Positions 9,606 through 17,166 of a stretch of 64,000 nucleotides of DNA are shown in pieces (positions within the stretch are counted from its first letter, which is position 1; each line of letters begins with the position of its first letter). Below the pieces are notes generated by a model, which saw only the letters and a program-made list of their open reading frames with translations, did no database searches and was not told where the DNA came from. A program made the position numbers and the translations under genes. Source of the DNA: Thermococcus sp. (GTDB lineage Archaea > Methanobacteriota_B > Thermococci > Thermococcales > Thermococcaceae); assembly GCF_015523185.1 (NCBI RefSeq), contig NZ_WAKV01000035.1, positions 1 through 64,000 of the forward strand, in the 5' to 3' direction.

Positions 9606-11453
9606 CTAGGAGAGTGTCTTGAGGATGAAGGCCAGCAAATCGGTCAGCTCTTTCGCCCTCGTCTCTGGAGATGCGCCCATATGGCCGCTCTTGGTCTCAA
9701 CGCGGAGGTAAACTGGAGCCCCAAGTTCTTTCAGCTTCATGAAGAACTTCAGTGCGTGCGCCGGGTGAACGCGGTCGTCGTGAAGGCCGGTGTAGATGAG
9801 CGTCGGCGGGTATCTGGCAGGCTTGGCGTTGTGGTATGGGGAGTACCTCAGCAGGAACTCCCTGTCCTTCGGGTCGTCAGGGTTGCCGTATTCGGGAATC
9901 CATACTCTCCCGATGTAGAGTTTATGAAACCTGAGCATGTCTATAACAGGATAGCCTATTAAAGCTGAATCCATAACGTCTGGCCTCTGGGTGAGAGTTG
10001 CAGAAACAAGAAGCCCGCCGTTGCTCCTTCCCCATGCGGCCACTTTATAGCCATCTTTTTTGAGCTTTTCAAGAACCGCTATGAAGTCGTCAAAGACGTT
10101 TTGCTTGTTCTCCCGCATTCCAGCGCGGTGCCACTCCTCGCCATACTCACTGCCCCCGCGCAGGTTGGCCGTCGCAAAGGTTCCGCCGCGCTTGATGAAG
10201 GGGATAACCTGAGGGAAAAACCTCGGCGTCAGAGAAACGTTGAAGCCACCGTAGCCAAAGACCCAGACCCGTTTGTTGTCTTCACTTCCCTTCACGTGGA
10301 AGTAGTGGATTTTCGTTCCGTCCTTCGAGACGACAAAGTCCTCCTCTACTCTGAAGTTCCCCTCGACTTCCTGCTTTTCGACAAGTTTAAGCTTTCCGCC
10401 GAACTCGTAGAGGCGATATGGAACGGTGAAGCTCTCGTATCTGAGGAGGGCTCTCTTCCCATCGCTGTCAAGCGGGTAGACGCTTCCAGGAAGGTCGAAG
10501 GTTATCTCATCGAGCTTTTCGCCATTGAGCGAGTAAAGCTCAAGCCTGTGGCTGGCATTAACCAGCCTACCGGCGAGGATTTTATCGCCAATGATTACCG
10601 CCCACTCCAGCGGGAAATTCCCTTCAGGAATCACCTCAATAGTTTTTTCACTATCGATAGCAATAATCTTTCCAAGGCCCCTGCCTTCCCTCGTGAGAAC
10701 GTAAAGTCTGCCGTTAACAACATCTATAGGCTCCGCTGGGACTTCTGCGGAATAAACCCTCTCCCATTTTTCAGGCTCGTCAATCTGGCCCGTGTAAATC
10801 TCGGCGCTGTTCCATCCAAATGTAACGGTCAGCATCGCCGTCCTTCCATCTGTGCTTTCCTTTAGGTAGAGGAGGTGGCCGGAGCCGAGCCCCTCTCCAA
10901 AGACCATTCTCTCCCCGTTCTCATCTTTGAAGAAGAGCCTCACCGCTGGAGCCTTAATCCCGTCCGGCGCCTCTCCGTGGCGGTAAAAGCGCGAGAAGTA
11001 GTAGCCGTTATCAGTAAAGACGACGTTCCTTATCGAGGGCCTGAATTCCTCGAGGAGTTCACCCCTTTTAAGGTCAACTATCCGCGTTATGCCCTCGTCG
11101 GCACCGCCCATGGAGAAGCTGTAGGCCAGAAACCTGCCGGCCTTATCAACCGAAAACGTCTGAAGGAGGATTTCATTGTTGAACTCCCTCTCCAGTTCCT
11201 TGGAGTCGACAACGACCCTCCCGTCGAGCCACCTGATGACCTGTCTGTCCCGTTCCCTGTACATCGCGATTGTGCCTCTCTCCGTGAGCCTCGTGTTGTA
11301 GATGACGGGCATCGAGTAGTATTCCCATACCTCGGGAAAGAGCTCGTCGCTAAGCTCTCCGACGAATTTTCTAAAGCGTTTGTTCTCCTCCTCGACAAGC
11401 CGGAGAACGCGCTTATCGTTGAGGTTCTCCATCCAGACGTAGGAGTCTTCCAT
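9606..11453 (-). CDS. Prolyl oligopeptidase family serine peptidase (S9)
   Basis: This 615-residue cytosolic peptidase cleaves short peptides after proline. The N-terminal half, starting DSYVWMENLNDKRVL, forms the beta-propeller gate. The C-terminal alpha/beta-hydrolase has the nucleophile elbow WGRSNGGLLVSA, an aspartate in YTGLHDDRVHPAHA and a histidine in KSGHMGASPETR, a complete Ser-Asp-His triad. GGSEYGEEWHRAG is also family-typical. ATG 11453 is preferred over GTG 11462 because GGTGG precedes it by 5 nt and no signal peptide is seen. It is last in the thiC-purC-purP-purO run, 45 nt after purO; a functional link with purines is not evident. Confidence 0.92.
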   Translation of the reverse strand: MEDSYVWMENLNDKRVLRLVEEENKRFRKFVGELSDELFPEVWEYYSMPVIYNTRLTERGTIAMYRERDRQVIRWLDGRVVVDSKELEREFNNEILLQTFSVDKAGRFLAYSFSMGGADEGITRIVDLKRGELLEEFRPSIRNVVFTDNGYYFSRFYRHGEAPDGIKAPAVRLFFKDENGERMVFGEGLGSGHLLYLKESTDGRTAMLTVTFGWNSAEIYTGQIDEPEKWERVYSAEVPAEPIDVVNGRLYVLTREGRGLGKIIAIDSEKTIEVIPEGNFPLEWAVIIGDKILAGRLVNASHRLELYSLNGEKLDEITFDLPGSVYPLDSDGKRALLRYESFTVPYRLYEFGGKLKLVEKQEVEGNFRVEEDFVVSKDGTKIHYFHVKGSEDNKRVWVFGYGGFNVSLTPRFFPQVIPFIKRGGTFATANLRGGSEYGEEWHRAGMRENKQNVFDDFIAVLEKLKKDGYKVAAWGRSNGGLLVSATLTQRPDVMDSALIGYPVIDMLRFHKLYIGRVWIPEYGNPDDPKDREFLLRYSPYHNAKPARYPPTLIYTGLHDDRVHPAHALKFFMKLKELGAPVYLRVETKSGHMGASPETRAKELTDLLAFILKTLS

Positions 11454-11498
11454 TGAAACCACCGTTTTAACGCTAAACCTGTGACAATAAAAACATTG

Positions 11499-12101
11499 TT
11501 AGAAGGGTCTCCCAGACATCTCAACAGCCCACCTGTTTTCAGCTTCAGTAACACCAAAAGCCATGACCTTGTGCTCAAGGGGGAGCTTTAAAACTTCCAA
11601 GGCCAGTTCTCCGGCCGAACTGAAGCCGTTCAGGCCGAGTTCAACGAAGCCATCTACGTTGTAGGTCGCCGTAACGAAGGCTTTGCCCTCCTTCAGTCTC
11701 AGGCTTCTTACCCAGAACTCATCCCTGCCGGCGAAGCCGAGCCAGCCCCGCTCGCTCCCGCGCTCTATAATTCCAGCTATCCTCGGCGTGTTGTAGGCAT
11801 CTCTCTCGTAGTCCATTGCATCGAGAACGTGAACCAAAGCCTTCCTCGGCTTTTCCCACACGAGGGCTTGGGAGATGAAGTCCGTGTGGAGGCCGTTTGT
11901 AACCACCGCGTACATCTCGTTCGTTCGCACGACGGGGTAGCTCACGTAGGGGTTGTCCGTCTCAGTTTGATTGATTATGTAAGCGGCGTTGCCCTTAATC
12001 ACGGCCTTCCTATTCGGGAAGGAGCGGGAGCAGAGGAGGTAGAAGGCGAAGGGCTTGCCGTTCATCAGGCCAATTCCGAGGGTTCTTCCTGTGTAGGTCA
12101 T
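11499..12101 (-). CDS. purO: IMP cyclohydrolase PurO
   Basis: This 200-residue enzyme closes the purine ring from FAICAR to IMP, the last step of de novo IMP synthesis, using the archaeal PurO fold instead of bacterial PurH. Family features include GRTLGIGLMNGKPFAFYLLCSRSFPNR at the N-terminus and RTNEMYAVVTNGLHTDFIS in the middle. Its ATG overlaps the purP stop (ATGA) and GGAGGTGG precedes it. Following PurP, which makes FAICAR, the gene order mirrors the pathway order. Confidence 0.92.
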   Translation of the reverse strand: MTYTGRTLGIGLMNGKPFAFYLLCSRSFPNRKAVIKGNAAYIINQTETDNPYVSYPVVRTNEMYAVVTNGLHTDFISQALVWEKPRKALVHVLDAMDYERDAYNTPRIAGIIERGSERGWLGFAGRDEFWVRSLRLKEGKAFVTATYNVDGFVELGLNGFSSAGELALEVLKLPLEHKVMAFGVTEAENRWAVEMSGRPF

Positions 12102-13030
12102 GTCACCACCTCCTCAAGCCTGTTCTCCTTGAGGGCGAGCCTTATCTCCCGCGCTATCCTCCTCCCGACACTCATCGGCTCTTCCCAGTAAATCCTCCCG
12201 TACCAGTGGAGGGCGTTGCTTCCTCCGTCTATCCGCGAGGCGAAGCCGATTGCCTTAAACTCCCCGTCGTAGGCGAAGTGGAGGGCAAAGGGGCCGATTA
12301 TCCCCGGTGGTTCGAGCTTTCTCATCGCTTCAGCGAAAGCCAATCCATAGTCGTAGAGCTTCGGCAGGAGAGACTCCCTAAGGGCAACCCCCACGTTGCC
12401 CACTATAGTGTAGGGAAGCGGTTTCACCGGCCAGCGGGCGTTCCCGTCCGCTATAACTACCCGTTCATCAACGCCCAAAAGCTCAAGCCTGCCCAGGACT
12501 GGTGAGTAGAAGAAGTGGACGTAGAGGTAAACGCCGGGGATGAAGCGCTCCACACGGTAGTTACTCTCAATGCCCTCCAGCTTGCCCCCTAACTCCCCTC
12601 CAAGGGCGATAAAGTGCCTGCTACCACCCCTCGGTCCCTCAAGGCGGACGAAGTAAAGCTCGTTGGGCTCAATCTCTTCCGGCTCAATCACCTCAATGCG
12701 TGGTATTCCCGCTTTATCGAGTGCTTTGTCCTGCAGTTCAAAGGTTGTCTCCCACTTAAGGAAACGTTTGTTACCGAAGAACCTCGCTTTAGCTCTCTCT
12801 ATCGCCTCGAGGCCGAGGTAAGCCACAAAAGAACCGTGTGGGACCACTATTCCATCATCATCAAGAATCGCTCCTATGTCCTCCGTAACGACAAGCTCGT
12901 CCACGAGTCTTGTCGAAGAGTAGAAGGCCTTCCTCCCGGGCTTCACGTAGAGCCTCGTCCTAAAGCCCTCGTCTTTGGCCCCAAGGAGAATCTGGAGAGA
13001 GGAATGGGAAGCTATCGTTGAGATTATCAT
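12098..13030 (-). CDS. purP: Formate-dependent FAICAR synthetase PurP-like
   Basis: This 310-residue ATP-grasp enzyme is of the PurP type, which converts AICAR to FAICAR with formate and ATP. The N-terminus IISTIASHSSLQILLGAKDEGFRT is the PurP signature. The grasp region shows RLEGPRGGSRHFIALGG, and late residues GIIGPFALHFAYD and GGSNALHWYGRIYWEEPMS are family-typical. Thermococcales carry two PurP paralogs that may differ in oligomer and role; I cannot say from sequence which this is, but operon position between purC and purO favours a true purine role. It overlaps both neighbours by 4 nt. Confidence 0.87.
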   Translation of the reverse strand: MIISTIASHSSLQILLGAKDEGFRTRLYVKPGRKAFYSSTRLVDELVVTEDIGAILDDDGIVVPHGSFVAYLGLEAIERAKARFFGNKRFLKWETTFELQDKALDKAGIPRIEVIEPEEIEPNELYFVRLEGPRGGSRHFIALGGELGGKLEGIESNYRVERFIPGVYLYVHFFYSPVLGRLELLGVDERVVIADGNARWPVKPLPYTIVGNVGVALRESLLPKLYDYGLAFAEAMRKLEPPGIIGPFALHFAYDGEFKAIGFASRIDGGSNALHWYGRIYWEEPMSVGRRIAREIRLALKENRLEEVVT

Positions 13031-13686
13031 CCAATCACCTCCAGCAGTTCTTCCCTGGTTAGAAACCTTTCATCCTTTGCCACGCGCATCGTGTCCCCGC
13101 TCAGCTCGTCTATAATCAAAAGCTCACCGTCCAGCCTGCCGAACTCGAGCTTGAAGTCAACAAGCTGAAGGCCCTTTAAGGAGAAGAACTCCCGCAGGAT
13201 TTTGGCCACCTTCCTTGTAGTTTCCTTCATTTTTTCAATATCTTCCCCACTCGCGATGCCGAGGGCGACTACTGCATCTTCAGCTATCAACGGGTCGTCG
13301 AGGAAGTCATCCTTGAGTGTGAACTCGACTATTCCCAAAGGATGGAACTGTCTTACCCATCCTCTATATCTCCTCAGAAAGCTCCCGTAGGCGAGTTCGC
13401 GGTAGATTACCTCAAGCGGAATCCTTTCGGCCTTCAGGAAGCGCGCCTTTCTCTCGTCAATCCTCTCGACAAAGTGCGTCTTTATCCCGTTCTCTTCGAG
13501 GAGCTTGAAGAAGAACTCGGTCTGCTTCAAAACAACGCTCCCCTTTCCGGTCTTTTCGCCAACGACTTCGTTGCCCCCGCTGTCTTCTTTCCCTTTTCTG
13601 CCGAGGACTGTGTCCTTGAAGTGGAAAATGAGGTAAGGACCGTCTTCGTAGACGTCCTTGGTCTTGCCCGAATAGATGAGTCTCAA
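13027..13686 (-). CDS. purC: Phosphoribosylaminoimidazole-succinocarboxamide (SAICAR) synthase
   Basis: This 219-residue enzyme joins aspartate to CAIR with ATP. Family motifs are clear: YSGKTKDVYEDG near the start, ERIPLEVIYRELAYGSFLRRY, LVDFKLEFG and IIDELSGDTMR near the C-terminus. Length is slightly shorter than the bacterial enzyme, as is normal in archaea. The start is TTG 13686 with GAGGTGAG 4 nt upstream, only 4 nt after the thiC stop. It is the second gene of a thiamine/purine operon. Confidence 0.93.
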   Translation of the reverse strand: MRLIYSGKTKDVYEDGPYLIFHFKDTVLGRKGKEDSGGNEVVGEKTGKGSVVLKQTEFFFKLLEENGIKTHFVERIDERKARFLKAERIPLEVIYRELAYGSFLRRYRGWVRQFHPLGIVEFTLKDDFLDDPLIAEDAVVALGIASGEDIEKMKETTRKVAKILREFFSLKGLQLVDFKLEFGRLDGELLIIDELSGDTMRVAKDERFLTREELLEVIG

Positions 13687-13690
13687 GCTC

Positions 13691-14971
13691 TCACCTCTTC
13701 TGCAGCATGTCGTTGATGAGTTTTATCGCACACAAATCACCGCACATGGAGCAGGCCTCAGTTTTTGTCGGTCTCTTCCTCCTTATCTCGATGAACCTCT
13801 CTTTGTCCTGGCTCAGCTCGAACTGCTTCGCCCAGTCGAGCCTTCCTCTGGCCAGGCTCATGAGGTAGTCCTTCTTAAAGTCGGCCTCGAAACGAGTCAG
13901 ATTTACCGCATGCGCCGCTATCTTCGCCGCTATAATCCCTTCTCTAACATGCTCCACCGTTGGCAGTCCAAGGTGCTCTGCCGGCGTTACGTAACAGAGG
14001 AAGTCCGCACCGTTAAGAGCGGCTATTGCTCCTCCTATCGCGGCTGTAATGTGGTCATAACCGGGAAAGATGTCCGTAACGAGAGGCCCGAGGACGTAGA
14101 AGGGCGCGTTGTCCGTCGCTATCTTTGCCAGCTTCACCTGGGCCGCTATCTGGTCTATGGGTACATGCCCGGGTCCCTCGACCATCGTCTGGACTCCGAC
14201 TTCCCTGGCTTTTCTTACGAGCCTTCCGAGGGTGTACAGTTCAGCTATTTGAAGCTCGTCGCCGGCATCTGGAAGTCCTCCGGGCCTCAACCCGTCGCCT
14301 AAACTAAGAACCACGTCGTATTCCTTTGCCAGCTCGAGCAGATAGTCGTAGTTTTTATAGAATGGATTTTCCTCGCCCCAGTGGAGTATCCAAGCCGCTA
14401 AAAACGTCCCACCGCGCGAGACCATGCCAACAACGCGCTTTGTCCTCTTCATCTTCTCGACGACTTCCTTGGTCACCCCAACGTGAATCGTCGTGTAGTC
14501 AACTCCATCTTTAAAGTGCCTCTCAACAGCCCTCCACATATCGTCCTCGCTCATCTCGATGATTGCCTTTCCCTTTGCCAGCATCCCCTCGGCGGCCTGA
14601 TAGATTGGAACCGTTCCAATTGGCACATCAACGGTGTGCATTATGGTTCTCCTTATCTCGTCAAGGTCCCCGCCGGTTGAAAGGTCCATTATCGTGTCAG
14701 CGCCGTATTTGACGGCCGTCTTGGCCTTTTCTATCTCCACCTTGACGTCAACAATATCGCGGGATGTCCCTATGTTCGCGTTCACCTTAACTCTAACGAC
14801 GTTGCCAACCGCGACCGGCTTCACCCAGTCGTGGCGGACGTTTCTGAAGATGACCGTGTGACCTTTAGCCACACTCCTCCTGAGCTTTTCAGGGCTTATT
14901 CCTTCCCTTTCTGCTATAAATCTCATCTCCTCGGTTATCTCTCCCCTCTTCGCGGCCTCAAGCTGTGTCAT
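13691..14971 (-). CDS. thiC: HMP-P synthase ThiC
   Basis: This 426-residue radical-SAM enzyme rearranges 5-aminoimidazole ribotide (AIR) into the thiamine pyrimidine. The core has GADTIMDLSTGGDLDEIR, GTVPIYQAAEG, MVSRGGTFLAAWI, SLGDGLRPGGLPDA and MVEGPGHVPIDQI. The C-terminal cluster CSMCGDLC is the non-canonical CX2CX4C ligand set for the 4Fe-4S cluster. ATG 14971 is preferred over GTG 14980 because the GGGTGAT site directly precedes it. The gene heads an operon with purC-purP-purO, notable because its substrate AIR is a purine intermediate. It is divergent from thi4 across a palindrome. Confidence 0.96.
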   Translation of the reverse strand: MTQLEAAKRGEITEEMRFIAEREGISPEKLRRSVAKGHTVIFRNVRHDWVKPVAVGNVVRVKVNANIGTSRDIVDVKVEIEKAKTAVKYGADTIMDLSTGGDLDEIRRTIMHTVDVPIGTVPIYQAAEGMLAKGKAIIEMSEDDMWRAVERHFKDGVDYTTIHVGVTKEVVEKMKRTKRVVGMVSRGGTFLAAWILHWGEENPFYKNYDYLLELAKEYDVVLSLGDGLRPGGLPDAGDELQIAELYTLGRLVRKAREVGVQTMVEGPGHVPIDQIAAQVKLAKIATDNAPFYVLGPLVTDIFPGYDHITAAIGGAIAALNGADFLCYVTPAEHLGLPTVEHVREGIIAAKIAAHAVNLTRFEADFKKDYLMSLARGRLDWAKQFELSQDKERFIEIRRKRPTKTEACSMCGDLCAIKLINDMLQKR

Positions 14972-15007
14972 TCTTATCACCCGATTTTAAAACCTGTTTA
15001 TAACAAA

Positions 15008-15035
15008 GTTTTTAAATTTCAAAACTAAGTTTTGA
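15008..15035. promoter_or_regulatory. Divergent thiC/thi4 promoter with palindromic candidate operator
   Basis: TTTTTAAATTT at about 15009-15019 can serve as TATA box on both strands: about 47 nt before the thi4 ATG and 37 nt before the thiC ATG. Overlapping its end is a perfect inverted repeat TCAAAAC-TAA-GTTTTGA (15019-15035). Its place between the TATA box and the thi4 start site would let a bound protein block both promoters. Thiamine-responsive repressors (ThiR) are proposed for archaea, but I do not recall their consensus, so the name is not assigned. No TPP-riboswitch-like leader fits in the short 5' regions. Confidence 0.6.
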
Positions 15036-15065
15036 CCGCGGCTTAAAAGGTTTTGGGTGGTCACT

Positions 15066-15818
15066 ATGAGGGAGGTTGAGATAAGCAGGGCGATAATCGA
15101 GGCATACTTCAACGACCTTCTCGAGAACCTCTCGCTCGACGTTGCAATTGTAGGTGCCGGCCCCTCCGGAATGGTTGCCGGCTACTACTTAGCCAAGAAC
15201 GGTGCAAAGGTGGCAATCTTCGAGAAAAAGCTCTCAATAGGAGGTGGAATCTGGGGCGGTGCGATGGGCTTCAACAGGATAGTCTTCCAGGAGGAAGCGA
15301 AGGAAATCCTCGACGAGTTTGGGATAAACTACAGGCCCTTCAGGAACGGCCTCTACGTTGCCGATGCGATAGAAACAGCAACAACCCTTGCAAGCAGGGC
15401 CGTTAAGGCCGGGGTGAAGTTCTTCAACATGATTGAGGTCGAAGATTTAGTCGTCAAGGAGAACCGCGTCGCCGGAGTCGTAATCAACTGGACGCCGGTG
15501 ATGATGACGGGTCTTCACGTGGACCCCCTTACAGTTGAGGCGAAGTTCGTGGTCGATTCTACCGGTCATGGAGCGCAGATAAGCCAACACCTCCTCAAGC
15601 GCGGGATGATAGAGAGGATTCTTGGAGAAGGACCTATGTGGGCCGAAAAAGGAGAAGAGCTGACGGTGAAACACACGAAGGAAATCTTCCCGGGCCTGTA
15701 CGTTACAGGCATGGCGGCGAACGCTTTGGCTGGAGCACCTAGGATGGGGCCTATATTCGGCGGGATGTTCCTGAGCGGTAGGAAAGCGGCCTTCGAAATC
15801 ATCAAGAAGCTGAGGTGA
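15066..15818 (+). CDS. thi4: Thiamine thiazole synthase Thi4
   Basis: This 250-residue FAD/NAD-binding enzyme builds the thiazole moiety from NAD and glycine. The dinucleotide fold is VAIVGAGPSGMVAGYYLAKNG, followed by EKKLSIGGGIWGGAMGF. At the position of the sulfur-donating cysteine of yeast Thi4 the sequence reads TGLHVDPLTVEAK, so histidine replaces cysteine. That is the form known in methanogens that use free sulfide and act catalytically instead of once only. The C-terminus has MGPIFGGMFLSGRKAA. ATG 15066 is preferred over GTG 15057 because GGGTGG precedes it. It overlaps thiDN at its 3' end. Confidence 0.94.
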   Translation: MREVEISRAIIEAYFNDLLENLSLDVAIVGAGPSGMVAGYYLAKNGAKVAIFEKKLSIGGGIWGGAMGFNRIVFQEEAKEILDEFGINYRPFRNGLYVADAIETATTLASRAVKAGVKFFNMIEVEDLVVKENRVAGVVINWTPVMMTGLHVDPLTVEAKFVVDSTGHGAQISQHLLKRGMIERILGEGPMWAEKGEELTVKHTKEIFPGLYVTGMAANALAGAPRMGPIFGGMFLSGRKAAFEIIKKLR

Positions 15819-15823
15819 TAGGG

Positions 15824-16933
15824 TTGGCCGTTTTAATTATAGCAGGCCTCGACACGGGGGGCGGAGCCGGTTTAAATGCCGACATCGAGACTGTCTCAGC
15901 TTTGGGCGAGCACCCGCTCCCCGTTTTAACCACCGTCACCTACCAGAACCCTTCGGAGGTCAAGGGTTATCATACGCTCCCGCCTGAGGTCGTGAGGGAG
16001 CAGATAAGGGCAGTCAAAGGGCACCTTGAAATCAGAGCGGTTAAAATCGGAATGGTCGGAAGCGGAGAGATTGCCGAGGCAGTAACGCAGGAGACGGAGG
16101 GCCTAACGAGGGTTCTTGACCCTGTCATGGAATCGAGCACGGGCGCAAAGCTCGTGGACTCGGTTGAGTCCGTTAAGGCCCTCATCCCGGGTTCGATAGT
16201 AACCCCAAACGTTCCCGAGGCGGAAGCGCTAAGCGGGCTGAAAATCTCCTCGGTTGACGATATGAAAAAAGCGTCTAAAACCATCGCCAAGGAGCTTGGA
16301 GCAGAGGCTGTCATCGTCAAGGGCGGGCATTTAAGTTACACGGACGTCCTCTACTGGAAAGGTAAGTTTTACGAGTTTCCCGGCGAGAGAGTGGAAGGCT
16401 TCACCCACGGAACGGGCTGTGCCTTCTCATCGGCTTTAGCCACTTTCCTGGCAAAGGGCCTTGAGCTTCCGGAAGCAGTGAAAGGAGCCAAGCGCTTCGT
16501 TGAAGGCTCAATAAGGTTTTCGAAGGTCGAGGCGAGAGCCGTTAATCCACTCTGGGAACTTGAGAGGGACGCATACCGCTGGAGGGCCAAGGAAGAGCTT
16601 GAGAAGGCCGTCGAAGGGCTCGTAGAGCTTGGCGAGAGAATTAATCCCCTCATCCCTGAGGTCGGGACGAACTTTGCCCTCACCACAACTTTTAACGAGG
16701 TCTTCGCGGTCAAGGGCAGAATCGTTCGCTATGGGAATACAATAAAACCCGTTGGCCCGGTCGAGCTTGGAGCGAGCGACCATCTTAAAAGGGCCCTCCT
16801 CAAGATGCGCGAGTTTTATCCAGAGGTCAGGGCAGTTCTGAACCTCCGCTATTCGGAGGAACTCGTTGAAAAAGCCAAAAGGCTCGGCCTCGTCGTTTCC
16901 TTCTACGACAGGGGGAAGAGCCCGAGGAGGTGA
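15824..16933 (+). CDS. thiDN: Bifunctional ThiD-ThiN: HMP-P kinase / thiamine phosphate synthase, frameshifted at 3' end
   Basis: Residues 1 to about 240 are the ThiD kinase: IIAGLDTGGGAGLNADIETVSALG, DPVMESSTGAKLV, TPNVPEAEALSG and the anion hole FTHGTGCAFSSALA. The rest is a ThiN domain that joins HMP-PP and thiazole phosphate (EVGTNFALTTTF, NTIKPVGPVELGASDHLKRAL). The frame ends early at TGA 16931 after a G5 run (16911-16915), and the missing ThiN end continues in the next frame. TTG 15824 is preferred as start because GAGGTGAT precedes it; GTG 15815 overlapping the thi4 stop is the alternative. If the shift is real, the ThiN half may be inactive. Confidence 0.85.
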   Translation: MAVLIIAGLDTGGGAGLNADIETVSALGEHPLPVLTTVTYQNPSEVKGYHTLPPEVVREQIRAVKGHLEIRAVKIGMVGSGEIAEAVTQETEGLTRVLDPVMESSTGAKLVDSVESVKALIPGSIVTPNVPEAEALSGLKISSVDDMKKASKTIAKELGAEAVIVKGGHLSYTDVLYWKGKFYEFPGERVEGFTHGTGCAFSSALATFLAKGLELPEAVKGAKRFVEGSIRFSKVEARAVNPLWELERDAYRWRAKEELEKAVEGLVELGERINPLIPEVGTNFALTTTFNEVFAVKGRIVRYGNTIKPVGPVELGASDHLKRALLKMREFYPEVRAVLNLRYSEELVEKAKRLGLVVSFYDRGKSPRR

Positions 16934-17127
16934 AAAGGGCCGAGAAAGGAACCATGGAATGGGGCATCGAGAGCGCCGTGAAAAGAGCAGGTAGGAGGCC
17001 AGATTTAATCTACCACCTCGGGGACTGGGGTAAGGAGCCGATGGCTTTGGTGTTTGGGAGGAGCGCGCGGGAGGTCGTTGAGCGGGTTGAACTGCTCTTA
17101 GATAGTCGCAGTATGGGAAAGTTTTAA
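16930..17127 (+). pseudogene. thiDN: C-terminal fragment of ThiN, out of frame with thiDN
   Basis: This open stretch encodes the missing last ~65 residues of the ThiN domain: KGTMEWGIESAVKRAG, RRPDLIYHLGDWGKEPM and a final helix. Upstream in the same frame, from 16912, the codons read G-E-E-P-E-E-V-K, which continue naturally from the FYDRG of the first frame. One additional G in the run at 16911-16915 would therefore restore a single protein of about 434 residues. It may be a sequencing error, a true mutation, or -1 slippage on the G run. It has no ribosome site suggesting independent translation. Confidence 0.8.
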
Positions 17128-17131
17128 TATC
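17121..17131 (+). promoter_or_regulatory. TATA box of the type IIG restriction-modification gene
   Basis: GTTTTAATATC overlaps the ThiN stop codon and lies 36-46 nt before GTG 17167. Spacing predicts a start near 17152, just before the AGGTGAGG ribosome site at about 17154-17161. Confidence 0.45.
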
Positions 17132-17166
17132 CACTCCTCTCTCAAATTTAGGTTAGGTGAGGCAGA

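Noticed and set aside
14981-15065. TPP riboswitch in the thiC or thi4 leader
   Set aside because: The predicted leaders are far too short and no conserved riboswitch core is seen.
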